A stretch of DNA of 64,000 bases, from assembly GCA_042691655.1 (NCBI GenBank), contig CP170506.1:1922001-1986000 (forward strand), read 5' to 3'. This DNA is from UBA695 sp042691655 (lineage in GTDB: Bacteria; Verrucomicrobiota; Verrucomicrobiia; Chthoniobacterales; Chthoniobacteraceae). A program made the translations under genes and the position numbers. Shown here one piece after another: positions 1-8,902 of the stretch; position 1 is the first letter of the stretch, and each line of letters opens with the position of its first letter. The notes below the pieces were generated by a model. That model ran no database searches. It saw only the letters and a list, made by a program, of their open reading frames with translations, and had not been told where the DNA came from.

Positions 1-9
1 AAATTGTCA

Positions 10-1761
10 TTAGCGTAAACCGGGTGCGAGAGCGGGAAATGACGCTCCTTGAAAGCTAAAAGATGCGTCGACAGGCGTTCTGAAGGGAATCACGATTCGG
101 GCGCACTGCGCTGGCGGTGCCAGGTCTTTGATGTGCCAGAGTCGGTGAGCCCGGTTGCCCGATCCGATCCGAATCGTGTCTTCTCCAAAGCGAATTAACG
201 CGCTTCCATGTTCCAGGAAAATTTCTTGTTGTGGGCAAATGGGGAAAGCCCCGCCTTCAAGTTCAAGAACGCCGCCAGCAGGAACATCGATGGCAAGTTC
301 CGCGATCCCCCCTGGCAACGCGCCGAGAGTTTGAATCCGGCCAGTCGCGCTGGAGTCATGGAACTCGATTTGAATTTCGACATCGAGCGGAGGCAGATAA
401 CGCAGGTCACGCTCCTCAATCGTTTCTTCCCATTGATCCCAAGGAACTGGTTTTCCTAAAGGCTGCATGTACCCTGGACGTTGGTGCCGGTAGCCGGACG
501 AAGAGAGCCGCACGCCGTGTTCACCAGGCTCCCATGCATCGGCAGAAAACAGGCCGACGCCGTGGATCGCCTGAAAAAATCGGACGCCAAGAATCCGCGC
601 CTCACCGTGACGGAAACGCAAATATGATGGATCGTTTGCCACGACAGTCGCCTCCGTTTTTCCGTTCCGGTAGCGGGCCACTCGCTGCGTTGGAAATACG
701 TGCCAGTAGTGATCTGGTAACGACGCGGCGGGAGTTTCGGTGGGATCCCCATGCCAAGCCTGGGACCACCGCGTCCAAAAGAGATCATCAAAGGGAATCG
801 CCTCCGCTCCTGCGCTCCAAAGCAGGTCGGCGGCGGCGAGGAACTTTGGCTCTTTTAGAATGATCCCCGCGCGGATATAGCACGGGATTAAGCTTGCGGG
901 AACCGCCTTCTTCCCTGCGTCCTGTCGTTTTGAAATAACGGTTTCCGCAGTGCCGTCGCCGTGAATTAAGAAGAGGTCGGCTTCCAGGTTTTTTCGAACG
1001 GCTTCGAGTGCCCCGGGTAGCCGGTCATATTCCTGCAAAATCAGTAGGGAACGATTGGTAACGCCGTCGTAGATACCGACGCTCCGCTCCAGCCAAAAAC
1101 CGTCGGAGTCAATGTCCAAGCCTTCCGCCAAATACGCGTCCATTGCCGGTTGAATCTCGCCGCGAAGCGAGGGCGCGAGTTCCAGGGCAAGCGTTAACGC
1201 GGAGGTAATAACCCAACGGTGATTCGGGGTATGAAACCCGCCCTTCGCAAGAGCCGGAGCCGTTTCGGTAATCCAATCGATGGCGCGCCGGGTCCAGGCA
1301 GACGCTTCTTCGTCCCCCGACGGACTTCGTTTTTCCAGAAGCGCCACTGCGGCGAGTGGTTGGACGGCAAAGGCGGTATCCGGAGCGGAATCTGGATTGC
1401 ACGCAACGAGGTCGAAGAGCCCCGAGGATCGCCGACAGCGGAACAGATATTCGAGAGCGCGAAGCGCGGACTGGCGAAGCTGGTTTTTTTTCTCCACCGC
1501 AAGCCCCTCTTCGCGAGCCAGTAGAATGCTCGTTGAGGCAAGCATCGCGGCTCCCTGGGCTCCGGCCTCAGGCAGCCCCGTCGCGGGATGAATGGGCGCA
1601 CCGTCCAACGGGCTTGAGGGATCGTTGATTTGCCAGGCACTGCGAATCTCAATGGCCCGGTGCAGAACGGCGGCCACGCTAACAGGGGTCAGACGGCGCG
1701 GTTCCGTGATTTCCCTTCCGCGATCTAGGGATGCGTTTTGCATATTTCCTTCACTGCTCAT
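10..1761 (-). CDS. Heparinase/alginate-lyase-like alpha/alpha-toroid protein
   Basis: The 583-residue product has an N-terminal helical half (about residues 20-330, repeated Trp/Leu-rich helices as in alpha/alpha toroids) and a beta-rich C-terminal half, the layout of heparinase II/III and related polysaccharide lyases. No signal peptide is visible, so it probably acts in the cytoplasm on imported oligosaccharides; this is inference. I cannot assign catalytic residues with confidence. Its ATG overlaps the TGA of the upstream beta-helix gene (ATGA), which indicates translational coupling and a shared pathway. Stop at 10-12, so the gene is complete. A second Met at residue 7 is a possible alternative start. 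It could equally be a non-lyase uncharacterised toroid hydrolase. Confidence 0.7.
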   Translation of the reverse strand: MSSEGNMQNASLDRGREITEPRRLTPVSVAAVLHRAIEIRSAWQINDPSSPLDGAPIHPATGLPEAGAQGAAMLASTSILLAREEGLAVEKKNQLRQSALRALEYLFRCRRSSGLFDLVACNPDSAPDTAFAVQPLAAVALLEKRSPSGDEEASAWTRRAIDWITETAPALAKGGFHTPNHRWVITSALTLALELAPSLRGEIQPAMDAYLAEGLDIDSDGFWLERSVGIYDGVTNRSLLILQEYDRLPGALEAVRKNLEADLFLIHGDGTAETVISKRQDAGKKAVPASLIPCYIRAGIILKEPKFLAAADLLWSAGAEAIPFDDLFWTRWSQAWHGDPTETPAASLPDHYWHVFPTQRVARYRNGKTEATVVANDPSYLRFRHGEARILGVRFFQAIHGVGLFSADAWEPGEHGVRLSSSGYRHQRPGYMQPLGKPVPWDQWEETIEERDLRYLPPLDVEIQIEFHDSSATGRIQTLGALPGGIAELAIDVPAGGVLELEGGAFPICPQQEIFLEHGSALIRFGEDTIRIGSGNRAHRLWHIKDLAPPAQCARIVIPFRTPVDASFSFQGASFPALAPGLR

Positions 1762-3008
1762 TTCAAAACTTGTTCCGCTTTCATCGCCTCAATGTGTGCG
1801 TTATCGGAAAGCTCCTGGAGTTGCATTGGGACAATTCCGGTTTCGCCGCCGCCGAGAATCTTTCCTCCCGAAATGGTGTTTGCCGACAGCGTTACGTTTT
1901 TACTGCCGGCGCCAATCCAGATAGCACGTCGCCCTGGCCCATTGGCACAAGTGATCGTGTTTCCCGCGATCGTGATGTTCCGGTGGCCCTCCTCGGCGGG
2001 GAATTCCTTATGATTAAGGTAGGTGAGCCAGATGCCTGAGCGAACCCACCATTTTTCGCCCGCTTCGGATTCAGTCACCGGGCGGTCGTTAATCACGGTA
2101 TTGCCGGTGATAGAGACGTTTTCGCACGAAAAGAAAAGAGAAATTCCAGCAGCTTTGCAATTGCGGACTGTGTTTCCGGATATTACAGAATCTTTCGACC
2201 ATTCCAAGTCGATACCTACGTCTTCGGCTCCGTCCACAATGTTGTTGGAGAACACTGCGCGAACCACTCCGGTGCCCCACAACGGCGATCCTCCACGTTT
2301 CGTTCCAAACTCGCCGCCCGCGTTGAGGAAATAGTTGCCGGTGGCGATAATATCGGAACAGGCACGGCGTTCCCATGCCCATATGCCATCCTTTTTGGTT
2401 CGGAAGGCACCCCAAATTTCGACGCCGTGAAGCCGCGCGTCGATGACGCGATTGTCTTGGAAGAAAACGCGATGAGAGTATTGGGCATGAAGGGCCATGC
2501 CCACCTTTTCGAAGGTCGAGTTCCGCAGGACGAAATTGTCCGCATTGCGGGTCATCACGCAGACGCGGTCGGTATTTTCAAACACGACATTCCGGATGGC
2601 TGTCTCCGTGGCTTTGTTGACCATGATAACACCAACATCGTTATAGCTTCCCTTGGCGACGTTTTTTCCGTCGAACCGGATTCCCTCAATGCCAGAATGA
2701 TCCGAAAGAACAAAAAGGGATTTGGTTCCAGAGGTTGGAACCAGGCACGAACCATAACCATTGCCTCGCAGAAGAGTTCCCGTGGGCAATACGATAGGTT
2801 CCGTCGTCTCGATGCGGTAAATTCCAGAAGGCACTTCGAGGGGACTTTTCCCAGACGCAATCGCGGCAAGAAATGCCTCTGTGTCATTCGCCGCTCCGTC
2901 GCCCTTTGCTCCAAAGTCGCACACGGACACTGCACGTCCTGTCATAGGGAACACGGCAATCCATAGTAGAATGGCGCTGATGCGGGCTTTGGATAACGAC
3001 AGAATCAT
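1758..3008 (-). CDS. Secreted right-handed beta-helix (pectate-lyase-superfamily) protein
   Basis: The mature N-terminus carries DFGAKGDGAANDT, the hallmark opening of the pectate lyase superfamily / GH28-like beta-helix fold, followed by repeated helix-rung motifs (many N-x-I/V-x-x-N-T patterns such as ISGNTV, ITGNTV, IAGNTI). I chose the ATG at 3008 because it is followed directly by a signal peptide (MILSLSKARISAILLWIAV, cleavage near GRA); the frame is open further upstream but that extension lacks a secretion signal at its start. It probably cleaves or binds an acidic or branched polysaccharide outside the cytoplasm; substrate unknown. It lies 133 bp downstream of the GntR/LacI regulator and overlaps the next gene by ATGA. 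Confidence 0.78.
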   Translation of the reverse strand: MILSLSKARISAILLWIAVFPMTGRAVSVCDFGAKGDGAANDTEAFLAAIASGKSPLEVPSGIYRIETTEPIVLPTGTLLRGNGYGSCLVPTSGTKSLFVLSDHSGIEGIRFDGKNVAKGSYNDVGVIMVNKATETAIRNVVFENTDRVCVMTRNADNFVLRNSTFEKVGMALHAQYSHRVFFQDNRVIDARLHGVEIWGAFRTKKDGIWAWERRACSDIIATGNYFLNAGGEFGTKRGGSPLWGTGVVRAVFSNNIVDGAEDVGIDLEWSKDSVISGNTVRNCKAAGISLFFSCENVSITGNTVINDRPVTESEAGEKWWVRSGIWLTYLNHKEFPAEEGHRNITIAGNTITCANGPGRRAIWIGAGSKNVTLSANTISGGKILGGGETGIVPMQLQELSDNAHIEAMKAEQVLK

Positions 3009-3141
3009 GAAGGATGAAATGTGTGCGGCAAACAGAAGCGGAGAATGCCGAGGGGGCAAAATGGACCGGAATGGAAGGCGTCGTTGCGCGCCTTGCAAAG
3101 GGAACTGACGAAAAACGGAAAGCTGGCGATGGCGATTGTTG

Positions 3142-4293
3142 TTACTCGATTTTAGGGACTGAAGAATCTCGGATGACAAGACTGACCGGCAAAATCAGTT
3201 GTTTCGAATCGTCGCCGGGGTTGGCTATCCGCTCCAGAACGAGTTTGGCTGCCTGGCTGCCTATTTCCCGTGCAGGTTGGCGCACGGTGGTTAGGGGCGG
3301 CATGGCGTGCGCCGCATCCGGATGGTCGTCAAATCCGACCACGGCGACTTGCTCGGGAACACAGATGTTGTGGCTCTGCAGAATCTCCAGCCAGGCGATG
3401 GCTTCGAGATCGCTGCCGGCAACTATGCCATCGGGCAAGAGCTGGTTCGTTTGCATTTTCTCGAATGTCCGGTGCAAGGCTTCCTTAAAGGGAGCAGTCG
3501 GGGAGCCCCCTCCCAGGTCGAAGACAAGCGACCGGTCGTAAGGCAGACCAAAGTCGTTGATAGCATCCCGGAAGCCTTCGTGGCGCTCTCGGCAAGAATA
3601 ATAACCGGTACGATTCCCCACCCACGCCAGACGCCGCCGCCCTCCCTTGAGGAGGTGCATGGTGGCTTCGTAGGCCCCTTTATAGTGGTCTGCTCTAACA
3701 GAATCGAAATTCAGTTCCGGGATAAATGCATCAACAAGAACGAACGGGAAATGATCCAGTTTGAACTGTAACAAGCGCTCGGCGATGCGGCCAAAGGCGA
3801 GAGGGAAGATGATGGCGCCATCAAGCGGCATGTCGCTGAGCGACCAGATATTGTCGTCTTCCTTTTGGGCGTTGCGCCGCGAGTCAAGCACCACCGTGGT
3901 CGCCCTGGGGCGGGTAGGCCCGCCATCTTCAGAGACCATGCGAACATCGTCCAGAATTTCTTGAACGCCGTGAGCGATCTCACGGGTGAATTCGTCATCG
4001 AGATTTGGCAACACCAACGCGATGCGCAGCGTCTTTTCCACGCGTTCGGTTACAAAAGTTCCGCGCCCTTGGACTGCATAGAGAACCCCTTCTTGAACCA
4101 GACAGTTTATGGCCTGGCGAACGGTCAAATGGTTGATGCCGTCGAGTTGGCCGCATAGAGACTTGACGGAGGGCAGCATGTCACCAGCCCTCCAAACACT
4201 ATTGGTAATCTGGCCGCGCAACCACTCCTCTACCTGCTTGTAAAGGGGAAGAGGACTATCGCGATTTATGATGGGCTTTTCGGGGGTAATCAT
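3142..4293 (-). CDS. GntR-type HTH / LacI-type sensor transcriptional regulator
   Basis: Residues about 15-85 form a GntR winged helix (PLYKQVEEWLRGQI, LTVRQAINCLVQEGVLY, GRGTFV). Residues about 90-383 form a LacI/GalR periplasmic-binding-protein-like sensor domain (RIALVLPNL, DGAIIFPLAF, PDGIVAGSDLEAIAWLE, VAVVGFDDHPDA, LTTVRQPAREIGSQAA). This is the AraR-type architecture, which binds a sugar or sugar phosphate and releases DNA. It sits divergently from the GH38/MFS/GH94 operon and upstream of the two lyase-like genes, so it likely controls both directions. A near-perfect palindrome 17 bp upstream of its start (4310-4325) is the best candidate operator. The ligand is not deducible from sequence. 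Confidence 0.9.
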   Translation of the reverse strand: MITPEKPIINRDSPLPLYKQVEEWLRGQITNSVWRAGDMLPSVKSLCGQLDGINHLTVRQAINCLVQEGVLYAVQGRGTFVTERVEKTLRIALVLPNLDDEFTREIAHGVQEILDDVRMVSEDGGPTRPRATTVVLDSRRNAQKEDDNIWSLSDMPLDGAIIFPLAFGRIAERLLQFKLDHFPFVLVDAFIPELNFDSVRADHYKGAYEATMHLLKGGRRRLAWVGNRTGYYSCRERHEGFRDAINDFGLPYDRSLVFDLGGGSPTAPFKEALHRTFEKMQTNQLLPDGIVAGSDLEAIAWLEILQSHNICVPEQVAVVGFDDHPDAAHAMPPLTTVRQPAREIGSQAAKLVLERIANPGDDSKQLILPVSLVIRDSSVPKIE

Positions 4294-4309
4294 TGAAATC
4301 TTTTGGTTG

Positions 4310-4325
4310 TATATACCGGTTTATA
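4310..4325. promoter_or_regulatory. Candidate operator for the GntR/LacI regulator
   Basis: TATATACCGGTTTATA is a 16-bp inverted repeat with one mismatched base pair, centred on CCGG, in the 83-bp divergent region between the regulator (start 4293) and the GH38 gene (start 4377). It partly resembles the TTTATANCGATARA sites of module 1 (shared TATACCG), but the resident regulator has a different DNA-binding domain, so I treat it separately. Confidence 0.5.
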
Positions 4326-4376
4326 GCAGGCTGCAAGAGTTTTGTTGCATTCCTTAGGAGATTCGTTCACTTTTGA

Positions 4377-7300
4377 ATGCAATTCATGCTGAAACACCCC
4401 GATTTGACCAAAGGACGCCTAGCGCGGTTTGTCCGTGAACTCAAGGAACTCCTTTATGTACAATCAGCTCCGATTGAAGACCTTTCCGTCTTTGCGGCTC
4501 CGGGCCGAATTTCTTATTCCGAAGCGATCGAGGGAACCTTCTGTCCGGCAAAAGAAGGGATGCGGTTTGGCCCAGGCTGGTCGACTCACTGGTTCCAGAT
4601 TACCTATGAGATCCCCGAAGAATGGTGCGGCAGGGAAGTGTTTCTCCACTTCAACTCCACGTCGGAAGGATGCGTGTGGAAAAATGGCGTTCCGCAACAG
4701 GGGCTCACGAATTTCAATTTTGGCCCTCAGGATATTCGCTCTTATTATCGAATTACTTCCAAAGCCCAGGGGCGGGAGCGTGGGGTTCTCTATGTAGAAT
4801 CCGCAATCAACGGCATGTTCGGCCTCGATACCGGGAACGGCATCTACCACATGCAGGAGATGGGCACTCTCCAACATGCATCCCTGGCGCTCCGCGATGA
4901 GATGACGTGGGGGTTGCTCTGGGACTTCACCATTCTAAAAGAAATGGCGGAAGCAATGCCTGTGGATGCGCCTCACCAAGGGGCCGCGCTGGCGGCAGCT
5001 AATGAGATCGTTAATGCCGTAGATCTCGATGACCGGACAACCTTTGCGGAAGGTCGGGCGCTAGCCGCGAAGTTCCTTGCTGCGAAAAATGGGGAACGGA
5101 ATCATCGCATATCCGCCATCGGGCACGCTCATATTGACACGGCCTGGCTCTGGCCAATGGCTGAAACCAAGCGAAAGTGCTACCGGACTTTTGCCAGTGC
5201 GGTAGAAATGATGGACTATTACCCAGAGTTCAAATTCGCCTGTTCGCAGGCGCAGCAGTTGACTTGGATCAAAGCAGAGCAGCCCGGCTTGTGGTCAAAA
5301 ATCCAGGCCAAGGCGAAAAATGGCCAGTTTATACCAGTGGGGGGTACCTGGATTGAGCCAGATTGCAATGTTCCCTCGGGCGAATCGTTCGTACGGCAAT
5401 TCCTTTTGGGACAACGCTTTTTCAAAGAGGAATTTGGGGCCTACTGCAAGGAGTTCTGGAACCCCGATGTCTTTGGTTACAGCGGCGCATTGCCACAAAT
5501 TCTCCGCGGCGCAGGTATTGAGTTTTTTCTCACTCAAAAGCTCTCTTGGAATCAATTCAACCGACCCACGAACAGCACGTTTCTATGGGAAGGAATCGAT
5601 GGCTCCCGTGTTCTGACGCATTTTCCGCCGTCGGATACCTACAATGCGTCGGTCACGGTGGAAGAAGTTTTGCGCCACTATCGCAACTTTAAGGAGAACG
5701 ACCGTTCCACCGAAAGCATGATGCTTTTTGGTTTTGGTGACGGTGGTGGCGGTCCGACTGAGGAAATGCTGGAGCGGCTGCGGCGTATTCAAAATGTGGC
5801 CGGTCTCCCCGAAGTGACGATCCGCCCACCACACGAGTTTTTCAGCCGCTGCAAGGCCGAACTCAAAGATCCTATCGTTTGGTCTGGCGAGCTCTACCTG
5901 GAACTGCACCGTGGCACCTATACAACCCAGGCCAACAATAAGCGAGATAACCGCCGCTGCGAGGAATTGCTCCACGATGTTGAATTTTTATGGGCAATTT
6001 CAGAAGGCCAGGTGCCGAAGGATGAAATCACCAGCCTGTGGAAGACGGTTTGCGTCAATCAATTTCATGACATCCTCCCGGGCTCCTCGATCAACGAAGT
6101 CTACCGCGATTCGGACAAGGATTACGCAAGCGTTCTCTCCCTCGCGAACGATCTGCGAGAACGAGCGGAAGCCCTCGTCTTGCCGAAGAAAGGAGGGGAA
6201 AATGTGCTCGCAATCAACACCCTATCGTGGCCGCGCCGCGAGGTGGCTTCGGTAAACGGGAAGCTGACTTTGGTTGCCGCCCCCGCTTATGGTTACGCGG
6301 TCACTGCTCCGCAAATGAAGCCGGAAACTACAGTGAGCGTTGAAGAGTCAGCCCATGGCTTCGTACTGGAAAACGGCTTGGTGCGGGCGAAATTGGATCT
6401 CCAAGGGCGGTTGACCAGCTTCTTCGACAAACGCCACCAGCGCGAAACCATTGAGGAAGGAGCCGCCGGAAACCAATACGTTCTTTTTGAGGACAAACCA
6501 CAAAGTTGGGATGCTTGGGATGTAGACATTTTTCATCTCGAAAAACGGAAGATGGTTGGCGAGACGGTATCGGCAAAAGTGCTTGAAAAGAGTCCCCTGC
6601 GCGGCACCATCGAAGTCACCCTGAATATCAGCCCCAGGGCCAGCCTGATCCAGCGCATCTCGCTCAACGCGGAATCGTGCCGCTTGAACTTCACCGTTGA
6701 GGTCGATTGGCATGAAAAGGAAAAATTCCTCAAAGTAGAATTTCCGCTGGCCCTTCGGAGCGACCACGCTACCTATGAGATCCAGTTTGGCCACGTAAGC
6801 CGCCCTACCCATTTTAACACAAGTTGGGATATCGCCCGCTTTGAAGTCTGCGCTCATAAATGGGCCGATCTTTCCGAGGCGCATTATGGCGTGGCTGTTT
6901 TGAACGATTCGAAATATGGCTATGCATGCCATGGGAATGTTTTGCGGCTTTCGCTTCTACGTTCTCCACAGTTCCCAGATCCCGAGGCGGATATGGGGCA
7001 TCATCACTTCTGCTACGCGCTATTTCCTCATGTTGGCGGGCCGCAACAAGGCGAGGTTGTGGCCGAAGCCGCTGCATTCAATCAGCCGTTGCGCGTCTTC
7101 TCAACCGATGCAGCCCTGGTGGAGAAAAGCATCTTTTCAATTGATGCTCCCGGCGTGGTCCTCGACACCATCAAGCAAGCGGAAGATAGCGAGGATATTA
7201 TTCTTCGGCTCTATGAAGCGGACGGGGCCCATCAGTCAGCAACCCTAACGACTTCTCTTGAAATACAGAACGTCACGCGCGTCAATCTTCTCGAAGAAGG

Positions 7301-7388
7301 AAACCTCCCTGTGCCGTCCAGCGACGGGCAAATCAGTTTGAAATTGAAGCCATTCGAGTTGGTCACTTTAAGACTCACCACCAAATGA
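4377..7388 (+). CDS. GH38 family alpha-mannosidase
   Basis: The 1003-residue product matches the usual length and order of bacterial GH38 alpha-mannosidases: N-terminal sandwich, catalytic (beta/alpha) barrel, helical bundle, C-terminal beta domains. GHAHIDTAWLWP gives the zinc ligands His252 and Asp254; WNPDVFGYSG carries the likely nucleophile Asp364; NQFHDILPGSS is the conserved His motif. No signal peptide, so it should act in the cytoplasm on imported mannosides. The ATG at 4377 has AGGAG 16 bp upstream; the ATG at 4386 (MLKHPDLTKGRL) resembles family N-termini equally well. Its stop overlaps the MFS transporter start (ATGA), so uptake and hydrolysis are coupled. Confidence 0.93.
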   Translation: MQFMLKHPDLTKGRLARFVRELKELLYVQSAPIEDLSVFAAPGRISYSEAIEGTFCPAKEGMRFGPGWSTHWFQITYEIPEEWCGREVFLHFNSTSEGCVWKNGVPQQGLTNFNFGPQDIRSYYRITSKAQGRERGVLYVESAINGMFGLDTGNGIYHMQEMGTLQHASLALRDEMTWGLLWDFTILKEMAEAMPVDAPHQGAALAAANEIVNAVDLDDRTTFAEGRALAAKFLAAKNGERNHRISAIGHAHIDTAWLWPMAETKRKCYRTFASAVEMMDYYPEFKFACSQAQQLTWIKAEQPGLWSKIQAKAKNGQFIPVGGTWIEPDCNVPSGESFVRQFLLGQRFFKEEFGAYCKEFWNPDVFGYSGALPQILRGAGIEFFLTQKLSWNQFNRPTNSTFLWEGIDGSRVLTHFPPSDTYNASVTVEEVLRHYRNFKENDRSTESMMLFGFGDGGGGPTEEMLERLRRIQNVAGLPEVTIRPPHEFFSRCKAELKDPIVWSGELYLELHRGTYTTQANNKRDNRRCEELLHDVEFLWAISEGQVPKDEITSLWKTVCVNQFHDILPGSSINEVYRDSDKDYASVLSLANDLRERAEALVLPKKGGENVLAINTLSWPRREVASVNGKLTLVAAPAYGYAVTAPQMKPETTVSVEESAHGFVLENGLVRAKLDLQGRLTSFFDKRHQRETIEEGAAGNQYVLFEDKPQSWDAWDVDIFHLEKRKMVGETVSAKVLEKSPLRGTIEVTLNISPRASLIQRISLNAESCRLNFTVEVDWHEKEKFLKVEFPLALRSDHATYEIQFGHVSRPTHFNTSWDIARFEVCAHKWADLSEAHYGVAVLNDSKYGYACHGNVLRLSLLRSPQFPDPEADMGHHHFCYALFPHVGGPQQGEVVAEAAAFNQPLRVFSTDAALVEKSIFSIDAPGVVLDTIKQAEDSEDIILRLYEADGAHQSATLTTSLEIQNVTRVNLLEEGNLPVPSSDGQISLKLKPFELVTLRLTTK

Positions 7389-8860
7389 GCCGCCCCCACA
7401 GTTTGCCAGGATACCCCCCATCAAATACAATGAAAGATTTACAACATCCATCGGTAGACACCACTCTTGATGTTTCCCAGCCGCCAGAAACGCCAACCGC
7501 GAGAATCCATCAAGCGGGCACTCTCCGCTACACCACCAAAGGGCTTTGTGTCCTCTTCCTTTGGCTTTTATGGGGAGACTTCGCCTTCACCTTTTTTGAA
7601 AGTATTTTTGGACGATTTATTCCCCTTTATTTGAAGGATCTGAAAGCTTCCAATGCCCTCATCGGGCTCATGACAGGAAGTATTGCGGGTGCCGTAAACA
7701 TCCTTTTCCTGCCGAATATCAGCCAATGGAGTGATCGGTATCGCAGTAAATGGGGGCGCCGCATTCCGTTCCTATATGTGGTGGCACCGCTGACAACATT
7801 GTGTCTGGTCATGGTGGGGTTAGCTCCTGAAATCGCCGGATGGTTTTGCAGTCACGTCCTCGTCCGTTTCATGAAGGTCACTTCCACCAATACGGTGGTC
7901 TTGGTCCTGCTCTGCACCTGTGTAGTCTCGTTCCATTTCTTCAATATGGTGCTGGTCAATGCCTATAACTGGCTGTTGCGTGACGTGGTGCCACAGGAAT
8001 TGATGGCGCGGTTTATCTCTTGGTTTCGGATTGTCGGGACGGTCGCTTCCTTTGCGTTTCTGTGGTATGTTTTCCCTTACGTGATGTCGCACCGCGCAAT
8101 AGTGTTCATTGGGATCGGCAGCTTTTATCTCATTTCTTTTCTGCTGATGTGCATCAATGTAAAGGAGGGGGAATACCCGCCTCCCGCTCCGATTAGCGAA
8201 CGTCCTGGATTGCTGAAATCGTTCGGGCTCTATTTCCGGGAATGCCTTGACGTAGACCTTTACCGAAATTTTATCGTAGCCTACGTCTTAACCGTGCTAG
8301 CGGGGTCGTGCGCGGGGCCATTCACTATTCTGTTCGCAAGGGAAACGTTAAGGCTCAACATGGATGATATGGGCAAAGTATTTGCCTTCGGTGCAGCGGT
8401 TTCCGCCATCGCCTATTTCCCGATGGGATGGCTTTGCGATAGGGTTTCCCCCATACGCGTAAGCATAGCGTCGCTTGTCTGTTTCGTGTTTCTCGCGCTC
8501 TATGCGGCGACCTTGCTGGAAGGCAAAGTGGCTTACTTTGTGTATACCGCATTTTTGTCACTCCCAGCGGTGGGATGGGGCTTGGGCATCATGACAACCA
8601 CGATGGTGCTTTTCCCAAAGGAACGCTTTGGCCAGTTCTCGTCTGCGCTGAATGTATTTGGTTGTGGAGGGACCATTTTGGGGAACTACGCCATTGGGAA
8701 GTTCATGGACCTGGCTCACAGCAACTACCGAATGGCATACGTCTGGTGCATCGTCCTGTACGTCATCGCCATTTACCCAATGGTGTTGGTTTACAAAGGC
8801 TGGAAGAAACACGGCGGTCCGGGCAATTATGTCGCGCCACTTCCCAAGACCATTGGATAG
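7385..8860 (+). CDS. MFS sugar transporter (GPH/SLC45-like)
   Basis: About 12 hydrophobic segments follow a roughly 50-residue cytoplasmic N-terminal extension. The loop SDRYRSKWGRRIPFL is the MFS/GPH-type motif between helices 2 and 3, typical of sucrose and oligosaccharide/cation symporters. The start overlaps the GH38 stop (ATGA). A paralogue with the same signature blocks (NMxLVNAYNWLL, KEGEYPP, FGQFSSxLNVFGCG) lies at 40886-42283 in the next module. It most likely imports the mannose-containing oligosaccharide processed by its operon partners; substrate is inferred only from context. Confidence 0.88.
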   Translation: MSRPHSLPGYPPSNTMKDLQHPSVDTTLDVSQPPETPTARIHQAGTLRYTTKGLCVLFLWLLWGDFAFTFFESIFGRFIPLYLKDLKASNALIGLMTGSIAGAVNILFLPNISQWSDRYRSKWGRRIPFLYVVAPLTTLCLVMVGLAPEIAGWFCSHVLVRFMKVTSTNTVVLVLLCTCVVSFHFFNMVLVNAYNWLLRDVVPQELMARFISWFRIVGTVASFAFLWYVFPYVMSHRAIVFIGIGSFYLISFLLMCINVKEGEYPPPAPISERPGLLKSFGLYFRECLDVDLYRNFIVAYVLTVLAGSCAGPFTILFARETLRLNMDDMGKVFAFGAAVSAIAYFPMGWLCDRVSPIRVSIASLVCFVFLALYAATLLEGKVAYFVYTAFLSLPAVGWGLGIMTTTMVLFPKERFGQFSSALNVFGCGGTILGNYAIGKFMDLAHSNYRMAYVWCIVLYVIAIYPMVLVYKGWKKHGGPGNYVAPLPKTIG

Positions 8861-8902
8861 GACAAGCGGCATTCGCACAGAGTTTAGATTCTCTCCTTTC
8901 TT

